This document shows, one piece after another, positions 17,871 to 26,795 of a stretch of 64,000 nucleotides of DNA. The stretch is from an uncultured Catenibacillus sp. (GTDB taxonomy: Bacteria; Bacillota; Clostridia; Lachnospirales; Lachnospiraceae). The stretch covers positions 1-64,000 of the forward strand of contig CAKRHR010000005.1 of NCBI GenBank assembly GCA_934339005.1, given 5' to 3'. The position numbers and the translations under genes are program-made. The notes beneath the pieces were generated by a model. It was not told where the DNA came from and made no database searches. It saw only the letters and a program-made list of their open reading frames with translations. Each line of letters starts with the position of its first letter. The stretch's first letter is position 1.

Positions 17871-19484
17871 ATGGCAAATATTGATTTAAGCAAGTATGGC
17901 ATTACTGGAACTACAGAGATTGTTTATAACCCTGCGTACGATTTACTTTTCGAAGAAGAAACAAAAGCTTCTAATGAAGGTTACGAAATCGGCAAGAACA
18001 CAGAACTGGATACTGTCAATGTAATGACAGGTATTTACACAGGACGTTCACCTAAAGACAAATATATTGTTGAAGATGCGAACTCCAAAGATACAGTATG
18101 GTGGGATTCAGAAGAATATCACAACGATAACCATCGTATGTCAGAAACAACATGGGCAGCAGTTAAAGATATTGCTAAGAAAGAGCTTTCTAACAAGAAG
18201 TTATATGTTGTAGATGCTTTCTGTGGTGCTAACAAAGATACACGTATGGCTGTACGTTTTATCGTTGAGGTTGCTTGGCAGGCTCACTTTGTTACAAATA
18301 TGTTTATCAAACCAACAGAAGAAGAATTAAAGACATTCGAACCTGATTTCGTTGTATACAATGCTTCTAAAGCAAAAGTTGAAAACTACAAAGAATTAGG
18401 TCTTAACTCAGAAACTTGTGTTGCATTCAACATCACAAGCAGAGAACAGGTTATTATTAATACATGGTACGGCGGTGAGATGAAGAAAGGTATGTTCTCA
18501 ATGATGAACTACTACTTACCACTTAAAGGTATCGCTTCTATGCATTGCTCAGCAAATACAGATATGGAAGGTAAGAACACAGCTATCTTCTTTGGTCTTT
18601 CAGGTACAGGTAAGACAACACTTTCAACAGATCCTAAGAGATTACTTATCGGTGATGATGAACATGGCTGGGATGACAACGGCGTATTCAACTTCGAAGG
18701 TGGTTGCTACGCAAAAGTTATCGGTCTTGATAAAGAATCAGAACCAGATATCTACAATGCTATCAGAAGAGATGCTCTTCTTGAAAACGTTACAGTTGCT
18801 GAAGATGGTAAGATTGATTTCGATGATAAGAGCGTGACAGAAAATACACGTGTATCCTATCCAATCGACCACATTGATAACATCGTAGCAAAAGTTAATG
18901 GTGTTTCTGCAGGTCCTGCAGCACAGAATGTAATCTTCCTTTCAGCAGATGCATTCGGTGTACTGCCTCCAGTATCTATTCTGACACCAGAACAGACACA
19001 GTACTACTTCTTATCAGGTTTCACAGCAAAACTTGCTGGTACAGAACGTGGTATTACAGAACCTACACCTACATTCTCAGCTTGCTTTGGCCAGGCATTC
19101 CTTGAACTTCATCCTACAAAATACGGTGAAGAACTTGTAAAGAGAATGGCTAAGAGCGGTGCAAAAGCATACCTTGTAAACACAGGCTGGAATGGTACAG
19201 GCAAACGTATCACAATCAAAGATACTCGTGGTATCATTGATGCTATCCTTAACGGAGACATTGCAACAGCACCTACAAAGAAGATTCCTTACTTCAACTT
19301 TGAAGTGCCTACAGAACTTCCAGGTGTTGATTCAGGTATCCTCGACCCAAGAGATACTTATGCAGATGCTTCTGAATGGGAAACAAAAGCAAAAGACCTT
19401 GCAGCAAGATTCAACAAGAACTTCAAGAAATATGAAACAAATGAAGCTGGTAAAGCTTTAGTTGCAGCAGGCCCACAGCTTTAA
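17871..19484 (+). CDS. pckA: Phosphoenolpyruvate carboxykinase (ATP)
   Basis: The 537 residues fit the family (about 530-540). [11 protein letters not shown] binds oxaloacetate, the kinase P-loop [11 protein letters not shown] includes Lys248, and IGDDEHGWD carries the metal-binding acidic pair. [13 protein letters not shown] and [12 protein letters not shown] are also conserved. It interconverts oxaloacetate + ATP and PEP + CO2 + ADP. In fermenters that make succinate or propionate it often runs in the CO2-fixing, ATP-forming direction. The start [10 protein letters not shown] at 17871 has AAAGAGGT upstream. An in-frame extension to 17790 would begin inside the promoter and is rejected. Codon use is strongly biased, as in highly expressed genes. 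Confidence 0.97.
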   Translation: MANIDLSKYGITGTTEIVYNPAYDLLFEEETKASNEGYEIGKNTELDTVNVMTGIYTGRSPKDKYIVEDANSKDTVWWDSEEYHNDNHRMSETTWAAVKDIAKKELSNKKLYVVDAFCGANKDTRMAVRFIVEVAWQAHFVTNMFIKPTEEELKTFEPDFVVYNASKAKVENYKELGLNSETCVAFNITSREQVIINTWYGGEMKKGMFSMMNYYLPLKGIASMHCSANTDMEGKNTAIFFGLSGTGKTTLSTDPKRLLIGDDEHGWDDNGVFNFEGGCYAKVIGLDKESEPDIYNAIRRDALLENVTVAEDGKIDFDDKSVTENTRVSYPIDHIDNIVAKVNGVSAGPAAQNVIFLSADAFGVLPPVSILTPEQTQYYFLSGFTAKLAGTERGITEPTPTFSACFGQAFLELHPTKYGEELVKRMAKSGAKAYLVNTGWNGTGKRITIKDTRGIIDAILNGDIATAPTKKIPYFNFEVPTELPGVDSGILDPRDTYADASEWETKAKDLAARFNKNFKKYETNEAGKALVAAGPQL

Positions 19485-19510
19485 TTATTAAAGTGAAATA
19501 AGAATTTAAC

Positions 19511-19573
19511 AAAGGCAGACTGTAAAGATAAAATTCGAAATTCGAAGATTTGCTTTACTGTCTGCCTTTTTAT
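19511..19573 (+). terminator. pckA terminator
   Basis: AAAGGCAGACTGTAAAG pairs with CTTTACTGTCTGCCTTT (one mismatch) and ends in a T-run. Confidence 0.9.
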
Positions 19574-19616
19574 AAAAACCCAGACTTAAGGTTATAGAAT
19601 AGGGACAGGTGTCTGT

Positions 19617-20636
19617 ATGATAGAAGAAAATAAAACATACCGGCGGCCGGTTATGCCACTGATTGGAAGCAGCTTTAAACCGGGAAGTGCACATAAGGTT
19701 GTCAGTCAGATCGAAGATGAAAAATTGGCTGTCATAGCGCGGGCGGAACTGCATTATTTTTGCGGGGAAACAAAAGACTGTACAGTATTGGTTAAGCCTT
19801 ATCTTGAAGATAAAGATGTTTCATTGAGGCTGTCAGCCAATATGTTGTATATATTTTCAAATTTAATGTTGGGAAGTCCAATGGAGGCGCAGACTTCAAG
19901 ACAGCATATCAGAGATTGTCTGGAAATTGCGCTTCGTACCAATGAGCCTGATGAGATTAAGGCAGAATGTGTATTTGCATCATATCTCAGTACTGTTTTA
20001 TTACATATTTCACCGGAGGGGCTTCCGGAAATCAAAGATTACATACGGTATCTTCCAGTTGGACAGCGTCTTTATGCCGTTTATTTATCAGCGCATAATG
20101 CGTATTTGAAAAAAGAATATGAAGTTGCGATCGGTATGGTTGAGTCTGCTTTAATGATGATGGATGAGGTCTATCCGATTGCAATGATTTATTTATATTG
20201 CATCATGGCGGTCTGTCAGATGAATTTAAAGGACACAGAAGGTGCGCGGGTAACATTTATGAAAGCCTTTTCTATGGCCAGACCGGATAAATTTATTGAA
20301 CCATTTATCGAACATCACGGACTGCTTCAGGGGCTTGTGGAATCCTGCATTCGAAAGACTGAACCACAGTTATATAAGAAGATTTCAGATCAGATTATTG
20401 CATTCAGCCGTGGGTGGATGAAGATACATAATCCAGAGGCGCAGAAAAATGTGACTTCACTGCTGACACCTCTTGAATTTTCTATTGCGATGCTTGCCTG
20501 CAGAGATTGGACAAATCAGGAAATCGCAGATTATCTGGAATTGTCGGTCAATACTGTGAAGCATTATATTTCTGTGATTCTGGAAAAACTAGGCGTGGAC
20601 AAACGTGAAAAGCTGCGGGAGTATGTGAATCAGTAA
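19617..20636 (+). CDS. LuxR-type transcriptional regulator with helical N-terminal domain
   Basis: The C-terminal 60 of 339 residues form a LuxR/GerE HTH: LTPLEFSIAMLACRDWTNQE, then IADYLELSVNTVKHYISVIL and EKLGVDKREKL. The N-terminal 270 residues look like a TPR/MalT-like all-helical sensor without a recognisable ligand pocket or receiver Asp. GACAGGTG precedes the ATG. Possible targets are the adjacent pckA or the diverged reductase/carrier genes, but no binding site was found. It is monocistronic, closed by a terminator at 20667. Confidence 0.8.
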   Translation: MIEENKTYRRPVMPLIGSSFKPGSAHKVVSQIEDEKLAVIARAELHYFCGETKDCTVLVKPYLEDKDVSLRLSANMLYIFSNLMLGSPMEAQTSRQHIRDCLEIALRTNEPDEIKAECVFASYLSTVLLHISPEGLPEIKDYIRYLPVGQRLYAVYLSAHNAYLKKEYEVAIGMVESALMMMDEVYPIAMIYLYCIMAVCQMNLKDTEGARVTFMKAFSMARPDKFIEPFIEHHGLLQGLVESCIRKTEPQLYKKISDQIIAFSRGWMKIHNPEAQKNVTSLLTPLEFSIAMLACRDWTNQEIADYLELSVNTVKHYISVILEKLGVDKREKLREYVNQ

Positions 20637-20666
20637 AGTAAAATTTAAGCAATACATAAACTATCC

Positions 20667-20701
20667 AATACCATCAGTGTAAAAAGCTGGTGGTATTTTT
20701 T
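20667..20701 (+). terminator. Terminator after the LuxR-type gene
   Basis: AATACCATCAG and CTGGTGGTATT pair and are followed by TTTTT. The -35 of the next promoter overlaps its T-run. Confidence 0.85.
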
Positions 20702-20755
20702 GCATTTTTTTTAAATGTGTGATATACTGTCACAATGAGTTAGAAAAAGCTAACT
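20700..20755 (+). promoter_or_regulatory. Promoter and metal-regulator-like operator of the feoA-like/GGDEF-EAL operon
   Basis: TTGCAT (20700-20705) and TATACT (20723-20728) are 17 bp apart. Ten bases past the -10 lies the dyad AGTTAG-AAAAAG-CTAACT (20738-20755), covering the expected start site. TTAG...CTAA dyads of this size are typical of DtxR/MntR-family repressors, which would suit the FeoA-domain protein it controls. The regulator assignment is inference. Confidence 0.5.
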
Positions 20756-20880
20756 AAAGTTAAACATATGAATCATATCAAAGCAAGTTGTAGAGCTGGT
20801 GTTGGAAAATTATGCGAAAAAATAATTGGGCAAAGACAGAAAATCAGAAAAGATAAAATGACACAGGGAGGACAGCAGCA

Positions 20881-21099
20881 ATGCCGTTGACATTAGTCGA
20901 GGAAAACAAAGCATATATCATAGAAAAAATCTGTGGCAATGAGAAACAGAAGCATTACATAGAAGCCATGGGTATTGTGGAAAAGAGTGAGATCATGGTG
21001 CTTTCCAAATACTCACAGTATTATATTGTGCTTGTGAAGGGTACGAAAATAGGTGTAGACCAGGAAATTGCAAGACGCATTATTGTGATTGCCAATTAA
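20881..21099 (+). CDS. FeoA-domain small protein
   Basis: This 72-residue protein is a single FeoA/SH3-like beta-barrel domain (LTLVEENKAYIIEKI ... YIEAMGIVEKSEIMVLSKY ... IGVDQEIARRIIV). FeoA domains normally assist the FeoB ferrous-iron channel or form the C-terminus of DtxR regulators. Here no feoB follows. Instead it is 17 bp upstream of a c-di-GMP enzyme in one operon. GGGAGG precedes the ATG. It may be a stand-alone adaptor that couples iron status to the next protein. Confidence 0.8.
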   Translation: MPLTLVEENKAYIIEKICGNEKQKHYIEAMGIVEKSEIMVLSKYSQYYIVLVKGTKIGVDQEIARRIIVIAN

Positions 21100-21116
21100 A
21101 AGGAGTTGCTAAACAG

Positions 21117-23099
21117 ATGGACATCAAGAAAAAAGGAAAATCAATGACGCTGTGTTATCTTGCGATTGCCGGTGATGCGATTTTGATTGGGATAACCGCG
21201 TGGATGTGTGCATGGGCACACAGAAATACAGGAGCACTTTCGCGTAGTGCGATTATATTGATGACAGCGATAGCCATTATCGCCATTACTATCGGTGCAT
21301 TTTTGCTTATTCAGCGGGATTACCTGAAAGAAGTTTTAAACAGCACCTATCAGGATGTAACAGGCATTCATAACAAGAAATCCCTTGAGAAAAAGATACA
21401 GCAGTTAAAGGAACGTAATGACATTCTCAATGTAGGCATGATGATTTTTGACCTGAATAACCTAAAACGCGTCAATGACCATTACGGCCATGAAAAGGGC
21501 GATGAACTCATTCAGTCATTTGCAGCGTGTCTGACAAGAATTACAACTACAAAGAGCTTTCTGGCGCGTTTTGGCGGCGATGAATTTGTGATTATTCAGG
21601 AAGATACCACCGTGGCAGAATTGCAGCAGATGGAAAATAATTTAAAACAGATTGTCAATGTGTTTAACTTAAAAACTGACCTGCCAATCAGTTATGCGGT
21701 TGGCTACGATGTCAGCTACAAAAATCATTATTATCTTATTGACGATTTGATGGATGATGTGGACAAGAAAATGTATCAGGACAAGTCCTTCAAAAAGGCA
21801 CTGGTCAATACAATGTGTGCAAGTTGCTATAAGCCTCAGAATCCTCTACCGACATTATCGGTGGATATTATTTTATCTGAAATCTTTCAGATTTTAAGCA
21901 GCCATCCCGAACGAAAATATGTGATTGTTTTATCAGATATTGATAATTTTCATTTGCTGAACGAGAACTATGGTTTTCAGATGGGCAGTGATATTTTAAA
22001 TATTTTAAATCAGGAATTGCCAAAGTTTGAACATACTGTATTTTCAAGTCATTTGCATACGGATGTTTTTGTTAGTGTCATTGAAAATAAATTTGAATCG
22101 CCGGAGAAAATGATGGCTGCGGTTGAACAGAGAAATGTGCAAATAGCAGAAGAAATTAAATTAAAATATCTCATCAGTTATCTTGAAATCAAATCAGGTA
22201 TTTATTTTGCAGACGATTTAGAGGTGCAGCCGGAAATGATGATTTCCTGTGCCAATATTGCAAGACAGTGTGCGAGAAGTAAAAAGGCGCACGTTTGCAT
22301 TTATACGAATGCGATTGAAAAGAAAGAAAAACTTCGGGCGCAGGTGCTGCACAATTTCAGAAATGCCCTTGAAAACGATGCGTTTAAAATTTATTTTCAG
22401 CCAAAAGTCAATACAAAGACAATGACCGTCAGCAGTGCCGAGGTGCTTGTCAGATGGCAGAAAGAGGATGGGAGCATCTGGACACCGGACAAATTTATTC
22501 CACCACTGGAAAGTTCAGGGCTGATTACAGAACTGGATTTTTATGTCTATGAAAAAACATTTGAGTGGATGCAGGCTTATGAAAACAGCCATCAGAAGAT
22601 GATTCCAATCTCATTAAATGTTTCCAGAGCACATTTAAAGGATATGGATTATTTCGTGTATGTGGTCTTTGATTTAATTGAAAAATACCACATAGACACG
22701 AAGTATGTTATTTTTGAAATTACAGAAAGTATGTTTATCGAACAGCCGGATGTTATCAACCACTTGATTGATAAATTCCATAAGAAAAATATCTGTATTT
22801 CCATGGATGATTTTGGCTCAGGCTATTCTTCATTAAATACGCTGAAAGACATTCTGTTTGACGAAGTCAAAATTGACAAACAATTCCTGCAGGAGGAACT
22901 TTCAAGCAACGGCAAAATCGTCCTTCAGGAACTATTCCACATGCTGCGCCGCATGGAAAAATCCATCGTCTGCGAGGGCGTCGAAACCGAAAACATTTCT
23001 GATTTCTTAAGAAATGAAGGCTGTGACGAAATGCAGGGCTTCCTGTTCTACCGCCCAATGCCGGAGGATGAATTTGAAAAGGTGATGGAGGAAATATAA
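21117..23099 (+). CDS. Membrane-anchored GGDEF-GGDEF-EAL cyclic-di-GMP enzyme
   Basis: This 660-residue protein has two N-terminal membrane helices (about 10-30 and 40-65), a first GGDEF domain with an intact GGDEF (153-157), and a second degenerate one (about 245-370) where the motif reads HLHTDVF. A C-terminal EAL domain follows, starting with Glu442 in EVLVRW and containing LNVSRAHL, FEITES, MDDFGSGYSSL and VKIDKQF. The metal and catalytic residues of the EAL domain look intact. The RxxD inhibitory site before the first GGDEF is replaced by TTKS. It could make and break c-di-GMP. Which activity dominates is unknown. AAGGAG precedes the ATG. Confidence 0.93.
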   Translation: MDIKKKGKSMTLCYLAIAGDAILIGITAWMCAWAHRNTGALSRSAIILMTAIAIIAITIGAFLLIQRDYLKEVLNSTYQDVTGIHNKKSLEKKIQQLKERNDILNVGMMIFDLNNLKRVNDHYGHEKGDELIQSFAACLTRITTTKSFLARFGGDEFVIIQEDTTVAELQQMENNLKQIVNVFNLKTDLPISYAVGYDVSYKNHYYLIDDLMDDVDKKMYQDKSFKKALVNTMCASCYKPQNPLPTLSVDIILSEIFQILSSHPERKYVIVLSDIDNFHLLNENYGFQMGSDILNILNQELPKFEHTVFSSHLHTDVFVSVIENKFESPEKMMAAVEQRNVQIAEEIKLKYLISYLEIKSGIYFADDLEVQPEMMISCANIARQCARSKKAHVCIYTNAIEKKEKLRAQVLHNFRNALENDAFKIYFQPKVNTKTMTVSSAEVLVRWQKEDGSIWTPDKFIPPLESSGLITELDFYVYEKTFEWMQAYENSHQKMIPISLNVSRAHLKDMDYFVYVVFDLIEKYHIDTKYVIFEITESMFIEQPDVINHLIDKFHKKNICISMDDFGSGYSSLNTLKDILFDEVKIDKQFLQEELSSNGKIVLQELFHMLRRMEKSIVCEGVETENISDFLRNEGCDEMQGFLFYRPMPEDEFEKVMEEI

Positions 23100-23130
23100 A
23101 ATTTTGCATTTTGCCTCCAATATAAAAATG

Positions 23131-23170
23131 CCTCTTTGATTAGAATATATGTCTGATTAAAGGGTTTTTG
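23131..23170 (+). terminator. Terminator of the GGDEF-EAL operon
   Basis: CCTCTTTGATTAGA pairs with TCTGATTAAAGGG using G-U pairs, followed by TTTTTG. The stem sequence is closely related to those at 25238 and 52571. Confidence 0.75.
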
Positions 23171-23269
23171 TCTGTAAAAAGATGTTGAATAAAAAAAGAA
23201 GGTTTAATATAATAGAAATGGACCTTGTGTCTGAGGTGCTACTTCACAGTGACGTGAACCATAACAGAC

Positions 23270-23353
23270 TTGATCGCAGTGATTTCGCTGTGTGTGACTT
23301 TTTATAGTCTTGGTTATGTGCGTGGAAAGCATGATGCCAAGATACGAAAATAA
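23270..23353 (+). CDS. Small holin-like (type I) toxin peptide, possibly start-less
   Basis: From a TTG at 23270 the frame reads LIAVISLCVTFYSLGYVRGK and then HDAKIRK, a hydrophobic helix followed by a basic tail, as in TxpA/holin-like type I toxins. The frame stays open upstream as TITD back to a TGA at 23255, so the usual ATG appears lost or replaced. TTG, or ATA at 23261, would be the only starts. No clear ribosome site is seen, though such sites are often sequestered in these RNAs. It may be inactive. Confidence 0.4.
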   Translation: MIAVISLCVTFYSLGYVRGKHDAKIRK

Positions 23354-23389
23354 CCGCCCCATAGCCTGAGAAACTAGAGCGGTTATTTT
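23347..23389. terminator. Bidirectional terminator of the small RNA locus
   Basis: AAAATAACCGC and GCGGTTATTTT form an 11-bp stem with a partly paired CCCATAG...CTAGA extension. A/T runs on both sides suit convergent toxin and antisense transcripts. Confidence 0.75.
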
Positions 23390-23519
23390 AACAAAACCAA
23401 TTTATAATCAGGTGAACCGTCATCGGTAGCCCCTTTTCTAATAGTATATTAGCATTGATTTTTGGATATGTCAAATGATACAATTGAAAAAAATAGATGA
23501 AAATCGGAGGTGGCGGAAA

Positions 23520-25202
23520 GTGAATATTATATCAGAAGTAAAAAAGCCTTTACCTGTTGGAATTTCAGATTATCGTTTAGCTTCAACAGAGTACTATTAT
23601 ATTGATAAAACCATGATGATTAAGGATTTTATCGATGCACGACCGATGGTATCACTTTATACCCGACCACGTCGATTTGGCAAAACTTTGAACATGGACA
23701 TGCTTCGGACTTTTTTTGAAAAAACGGAGGAAGATACATCGATATATTTCAAGGACAAGAAGATATGGCAATGTGGTGAAAAGTATCAGGCTTATCAGGG
23801 TAAGTATCCGGTGATATTTCTGACCTTTAAAGATGTCAAATTTAATACCTGGGAAGAAACATTTTGTACTATACGGGAATTGATTGCCAAAGAGGCTTAC
23901 CGTCACAGCGAACTTCAAACAAGTCAGGCGTGCGATAATTTTGACAGGAAAGCATATGAAAGATTATTGACAGAATCAGCCAATGAAGCAGAACTGGCAG
24001 GCGCGCTTGCGGATTTATCAAGAATTTTGCATAAGCATTATAAAATTGCACCGATTATTATTATTGATGAATATGACGTACCTATTCAACAGGGTTACAT
24101 GCAGGGGTATTACGATAAAGTTGTTTTATTTATGCGTAATCTGTTTTCCGGTGGACTGAAAGATAACAAACACTTATCATATGGCTTTCTGACAGGAATC
24201 CTGCGTGTTGCCAAGGAAAGTATTTTCAGCGGATTAAATAATCTCGTTATTAATTCAGTGATGGATAACAAATACAGTAATTATTTTGGTTTTACAGAGG
24301 ATGAAGTAAAGTCAATGGCGGATTATTATGGTGTTTCTGATAAATACGAAGAAATTTGTGCATGGTATGATGGTTATCGATTTGGTAAAACAGAAATTTT
24401 TAATCCATGGTCAGTTATTAATTATTTTAGCAATGAGTGTGAACCAAAAGCATTCTGGCAGGCGACAGGCAGCAATGATATTATCGGTGAGATTATAACT
24501 CAGGCAGATGAAGAAATTTATGAGAAATTAACACAGTTGATTCGTGGCCAGACGATTACGTCATATATTGACACAGATGTGATTTATCCGCAGATAAAAA
24601 ATAATCCGTCAACAATTTACAGCTTTTTACTGATGGCAGGTTATTTGAAGGTTATTAAAAAGATGTCAACGTTTAATGGTGATTTAATGTGTGAACTTGC
24701 TTTGCCGAATAAGGAAATTGCATATGTGTATAATAAAGAAATACTGCAAAGACTGGAAAAGATGATTCCTCAATCAGTAGCGATTTCAATTCAGGAAGTA
24801 TTATTTTCTGGAAATCGTGAAAGGTTAAAAACATTAATTCAAACGTTGTTGGTACAGTCAGTGAGTTCATTTGATACAGCCGGCGAGAACTTTTACCACG
24901 GATTTATGTTGGGATTATGTGCATTGCTCAGTGGTTATTACACAACTTCGAATAGAGAATCAGGCAAAGGCAGATATGACATTCAACTAATGCCGGAAGA
25001 TAAAAGTATGCCGGGAATTCTAATTGAATTGAAAGCCGAAAAACATTGTACGAAAGAAACTCTGAAAAATCTGGCAGACAAAGCTTTGCAGCAAATCGAA
25101 GATAAAAAATACGATACAGAACTGCGAGAAAAAGGCATTTCAGTAATTTACAAATATGGCGTTGCATTCAGCGGGAAAGATGTTGAAGTAGCTGTAAAGT
25201 AA
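23520..25202 (+). CDS. AAA-ATPase-like / PD-(D/E)XK nuclease-domain protein
   Basis: This 560-residue protein has an N-terminal AAA-ATPase-like domain (PF09820 type) with RPRRFGKTLNMDM (Lys55) and a Walker B-like IIIIDEYDVP. The C-terminal PD-(D/E)XK domain (DUF1703/PDDEXK_9 type) has GRYDIQLMP and ILIELKAEK. This architecture is abundant in Clostridia, Bacteroidetes and Fusobacteria, and its role is not established. The GTG start at 23520 is preferred because GGAGGTGG lies 7-8 bases before it. The upstream in-frame ATG at 23475 has no ribosome site. The gene is flanked by two near-identical terminators and followed by a decayed paralogue. Confidence 0.85.
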   Translation: MNIISEVKKPLPVGISDYRLASTEYYYIDKTMMIKDFIDARPMVSLYTRPRRFGKTLNMDMLRTFFEKTEEDTSIYFKDKKIWQCGEKYQAYQGKYPVIFLTFKDVKFNTWEETFCTIRELIAKEAYRHSELQTSQACDNFDRKAYERLLTESANEAELAGALADLSRILHKHYKIAPIIIIDEYDVPIQQGYMQGYYDKVVLFMRNLFSGGLKDNKHLSYGFLTGILRVAKESIFSGLNNLVINSVMDNKYSNYFGFTEDEVKSMADYYGVSDKYEEICAWYDGYRFGKTEIFNPWSVINYFSNECEPKAFWQATGSNDIIGEIITQADEEIYEKLTQLIRGQTITSYIDTDVIYPQIKNNPSTIYSFLLMAGYLKVIKKMSTFNGDLMCELALPNKEIAYVYNKEILQRLEKMIPQSVAISIQEVLFSGNRERLKTLIQTLLVQSVSSFDTAGENFYHGFMLGLCALLSGYYTTSNRESGKGRYDIQLMPEDKSMPGILIELKAEKHCTKETLKNLADKALQQIEDKKYDTELREKGISVIYKYGVAFSGKDVEVAVK

Positions 25203-25237
25203 AATGAGCAAAAGATAGACCAGAAAGAAAAATATTC

Positions 25238-25284
25238 AAACCTCTTTAATCAGATACAAACCGATTTGATTAGAGAGGTTTTTA
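25238..25284 (+). terminator. Terminator after the AAA-ATPase-like gene
   Basis: AAACCTCTTTAATCAGAT pairs with ATTTGATTAGAGAGGTTT, followed by a T-run. It shares its stem with the hairpins at 23131 and 52571. Confidence 0.85.
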
Positions 25285-25381
25285 AAGTTGCTATTTGATT
25301 TGTTAAATGATAAAATCAAAGCATAATAATTGAGTTGTAGATTTATGTTAAAGGACAGCTTCAGAAAGGAGTCCAGGAAAC

Positions 25382-26502
25382 ATGGGAAGATTTGTAAATC
25401 CGGACAGCAGCGCGTTTCAGGTTGCGTTAAATTCTAAGATATATGTGGATAAGACAGGATTGATTGCGTATACAAATAGTGTGCATGATACAACGAATGC
25501 ATATATCTGCAACAGTCGGCCGCGCAGATTTGGCAAATCATATGCAGCTAATATGCTGGCAGCGTATTACAGTAAGGGTGCGGACTCGGAGAAGATGTTT
25601 TCAGGATTGGAAATTAGCAGGACGGCGGATTTTAAGAAACATATCAATAAATATGATGTTATTCATATTGATATTCAGCGGTTTCTGGCTAACTGTGATG
25701 ATGCTCATCAAGTGGTTTCATTTATAACAAAAAGCGTATTAACTGAACTTAGGGAAATTTATCCGGAGGCTGTGTCATCGGAAGTTATAACACTCCCGGA
25801 TGCACTTTCACGAGTAAAGGAACGGACAGGAAAAAAATTTGTTGTTATCATTGATGAGTGGGATGTGATTATTCGAGATGGCACAGTCAGTGAGGCTGTG
25901 CAGGATGAGTATCTTAACTTCTTAAGAGGAATGTTTAAGGGTGTAGAACCGACAAAATATATTCAGCTTGCATATCTTACAGGAATTTTGCCAATTAAAA
26001 AGGAAAAAGCGCAGTCAGCGGTGAATAATCTGGACGAATTTACGATGCTTCAGGCAGATGAACTTGCGCCATACATTGGATTTACAGAAGATGAAGTAAA
26101 GACTCTTTGTAAAGAATATGACAGAGATTTCGATAAAGTAAAAAAGTGGTATGATGGATATTTACTTGATGGATATCAGGTTTACAATCCTAAAGCTGTT
26201 GTAAGCGTGATGACTAAGGGAAAATTCAGAAGTTATTGGTTGTTGTACCCCTTATTTGCATGAACTACGATGGACTGAAAACTGCAATTATCGAAATGCT
26301 TTCCGGTGCGGAAGTTGAAGTTAATACAGCTACATTTAAAAATGATCCGGCAAAGATACAGAACAGGGATGATGTGATTACCTATCTGATTCATCTCGGA
26401 TACCTGGGATATAATGAAGCAAATGATACAGCATTTGTTCCAAATGAAGAAATCCGGCAGGAATTGAGCATGGCTGTCAGAAGCAGTAATTGGGATGAAT
26501 GA
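25382..26502 (+). pseudogene. Decayed AAA-ATPase-like / PD-(D/E)XK paralogue
   Basis: The first frame (25382-26263) gives an intact N-terminal domain with NSRPRRFGKSYAANML and VVIIDEWDVI, up to KGKFRSYW. It then ends in an unrelated tail (LLYPLFA). A second frame (from about 26236) resumes the family sequence as VVPLICMNYDGLKTAI and continues to SSNWDE at 26502, where it stops before the nuclease domain. A small deletion with frameshift near 26240 and loss of the 3' part explain this. AAGGAG precedes the start, so the truncated N-terminal protein could still be made. About 60 residues shorter frames in this family are not functional nucleases. Confidence 0.8.
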
Positions 26503-26565
26503 TAAAGATACAAAGGACATCGGTGTTTGACAGAAAAGTATAAAAAAGAATAACAGCCACATCTT

Positions 26566-26617
26566 AAACCACCAGTTTACCGTGTAAAAGTGACACGGCA
26601 GGCTGGTGGTTTTTTTC
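26566..26617 (+). terminator. Terminator before the first two-component system
   Basis: AAACCACCAG and CTGGTGGTTT enclose a CCGTGT/ACACGG inner stem and are followed by TTTTTT. Confidence 0.9.
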
Positions 26618-26795
26618 CGTTTGATAAGGCATATTGCAATAGTAACAATTGTCATATATTGAGTCATAATTATCCTACAATCTATTTTCAATATATAATA
26701 AAATTAAATTGGGGAACTTTTAAAATTATGTAGGTGCAGATTTTGTCTTTGATTAAATTGTAATCACAATATAAAAATAATGGGGGATTAATGCA

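Larger units (their letters stand above)
23185..23390 (+). ncRNA. Structured small transcript, type I toxin-like locus
   Basis: A consensus promoter (TTGAAT 23185-23190, 17 bp, TATAAT 23208-23213) drives a short unit closed by a strong bidirectional terminator (AAAATAACCGC / GCGGTTATTTT, 23347-23389). Between them lie several stems, including TCTTGG/CCAAGA (23308-23342). Inside is the remnant or non-AUG frame of a holin-like peptide (separate entry). The layout, with a roughly 170-nt RNA, a small hydrophobic peptide and the AAAATAACCGC terminator, matches Firmicute type I toxin genes whose antisense RNA is transcribed from the other side of the terminator. Confidence 0.55.

Noticed and set aside
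20881..21099. Complete Feo iron-uptake operon
   Set aside because: Only a FeoA domain is present. The downstream gene is a c-di-GMP enzyme, not feoB.
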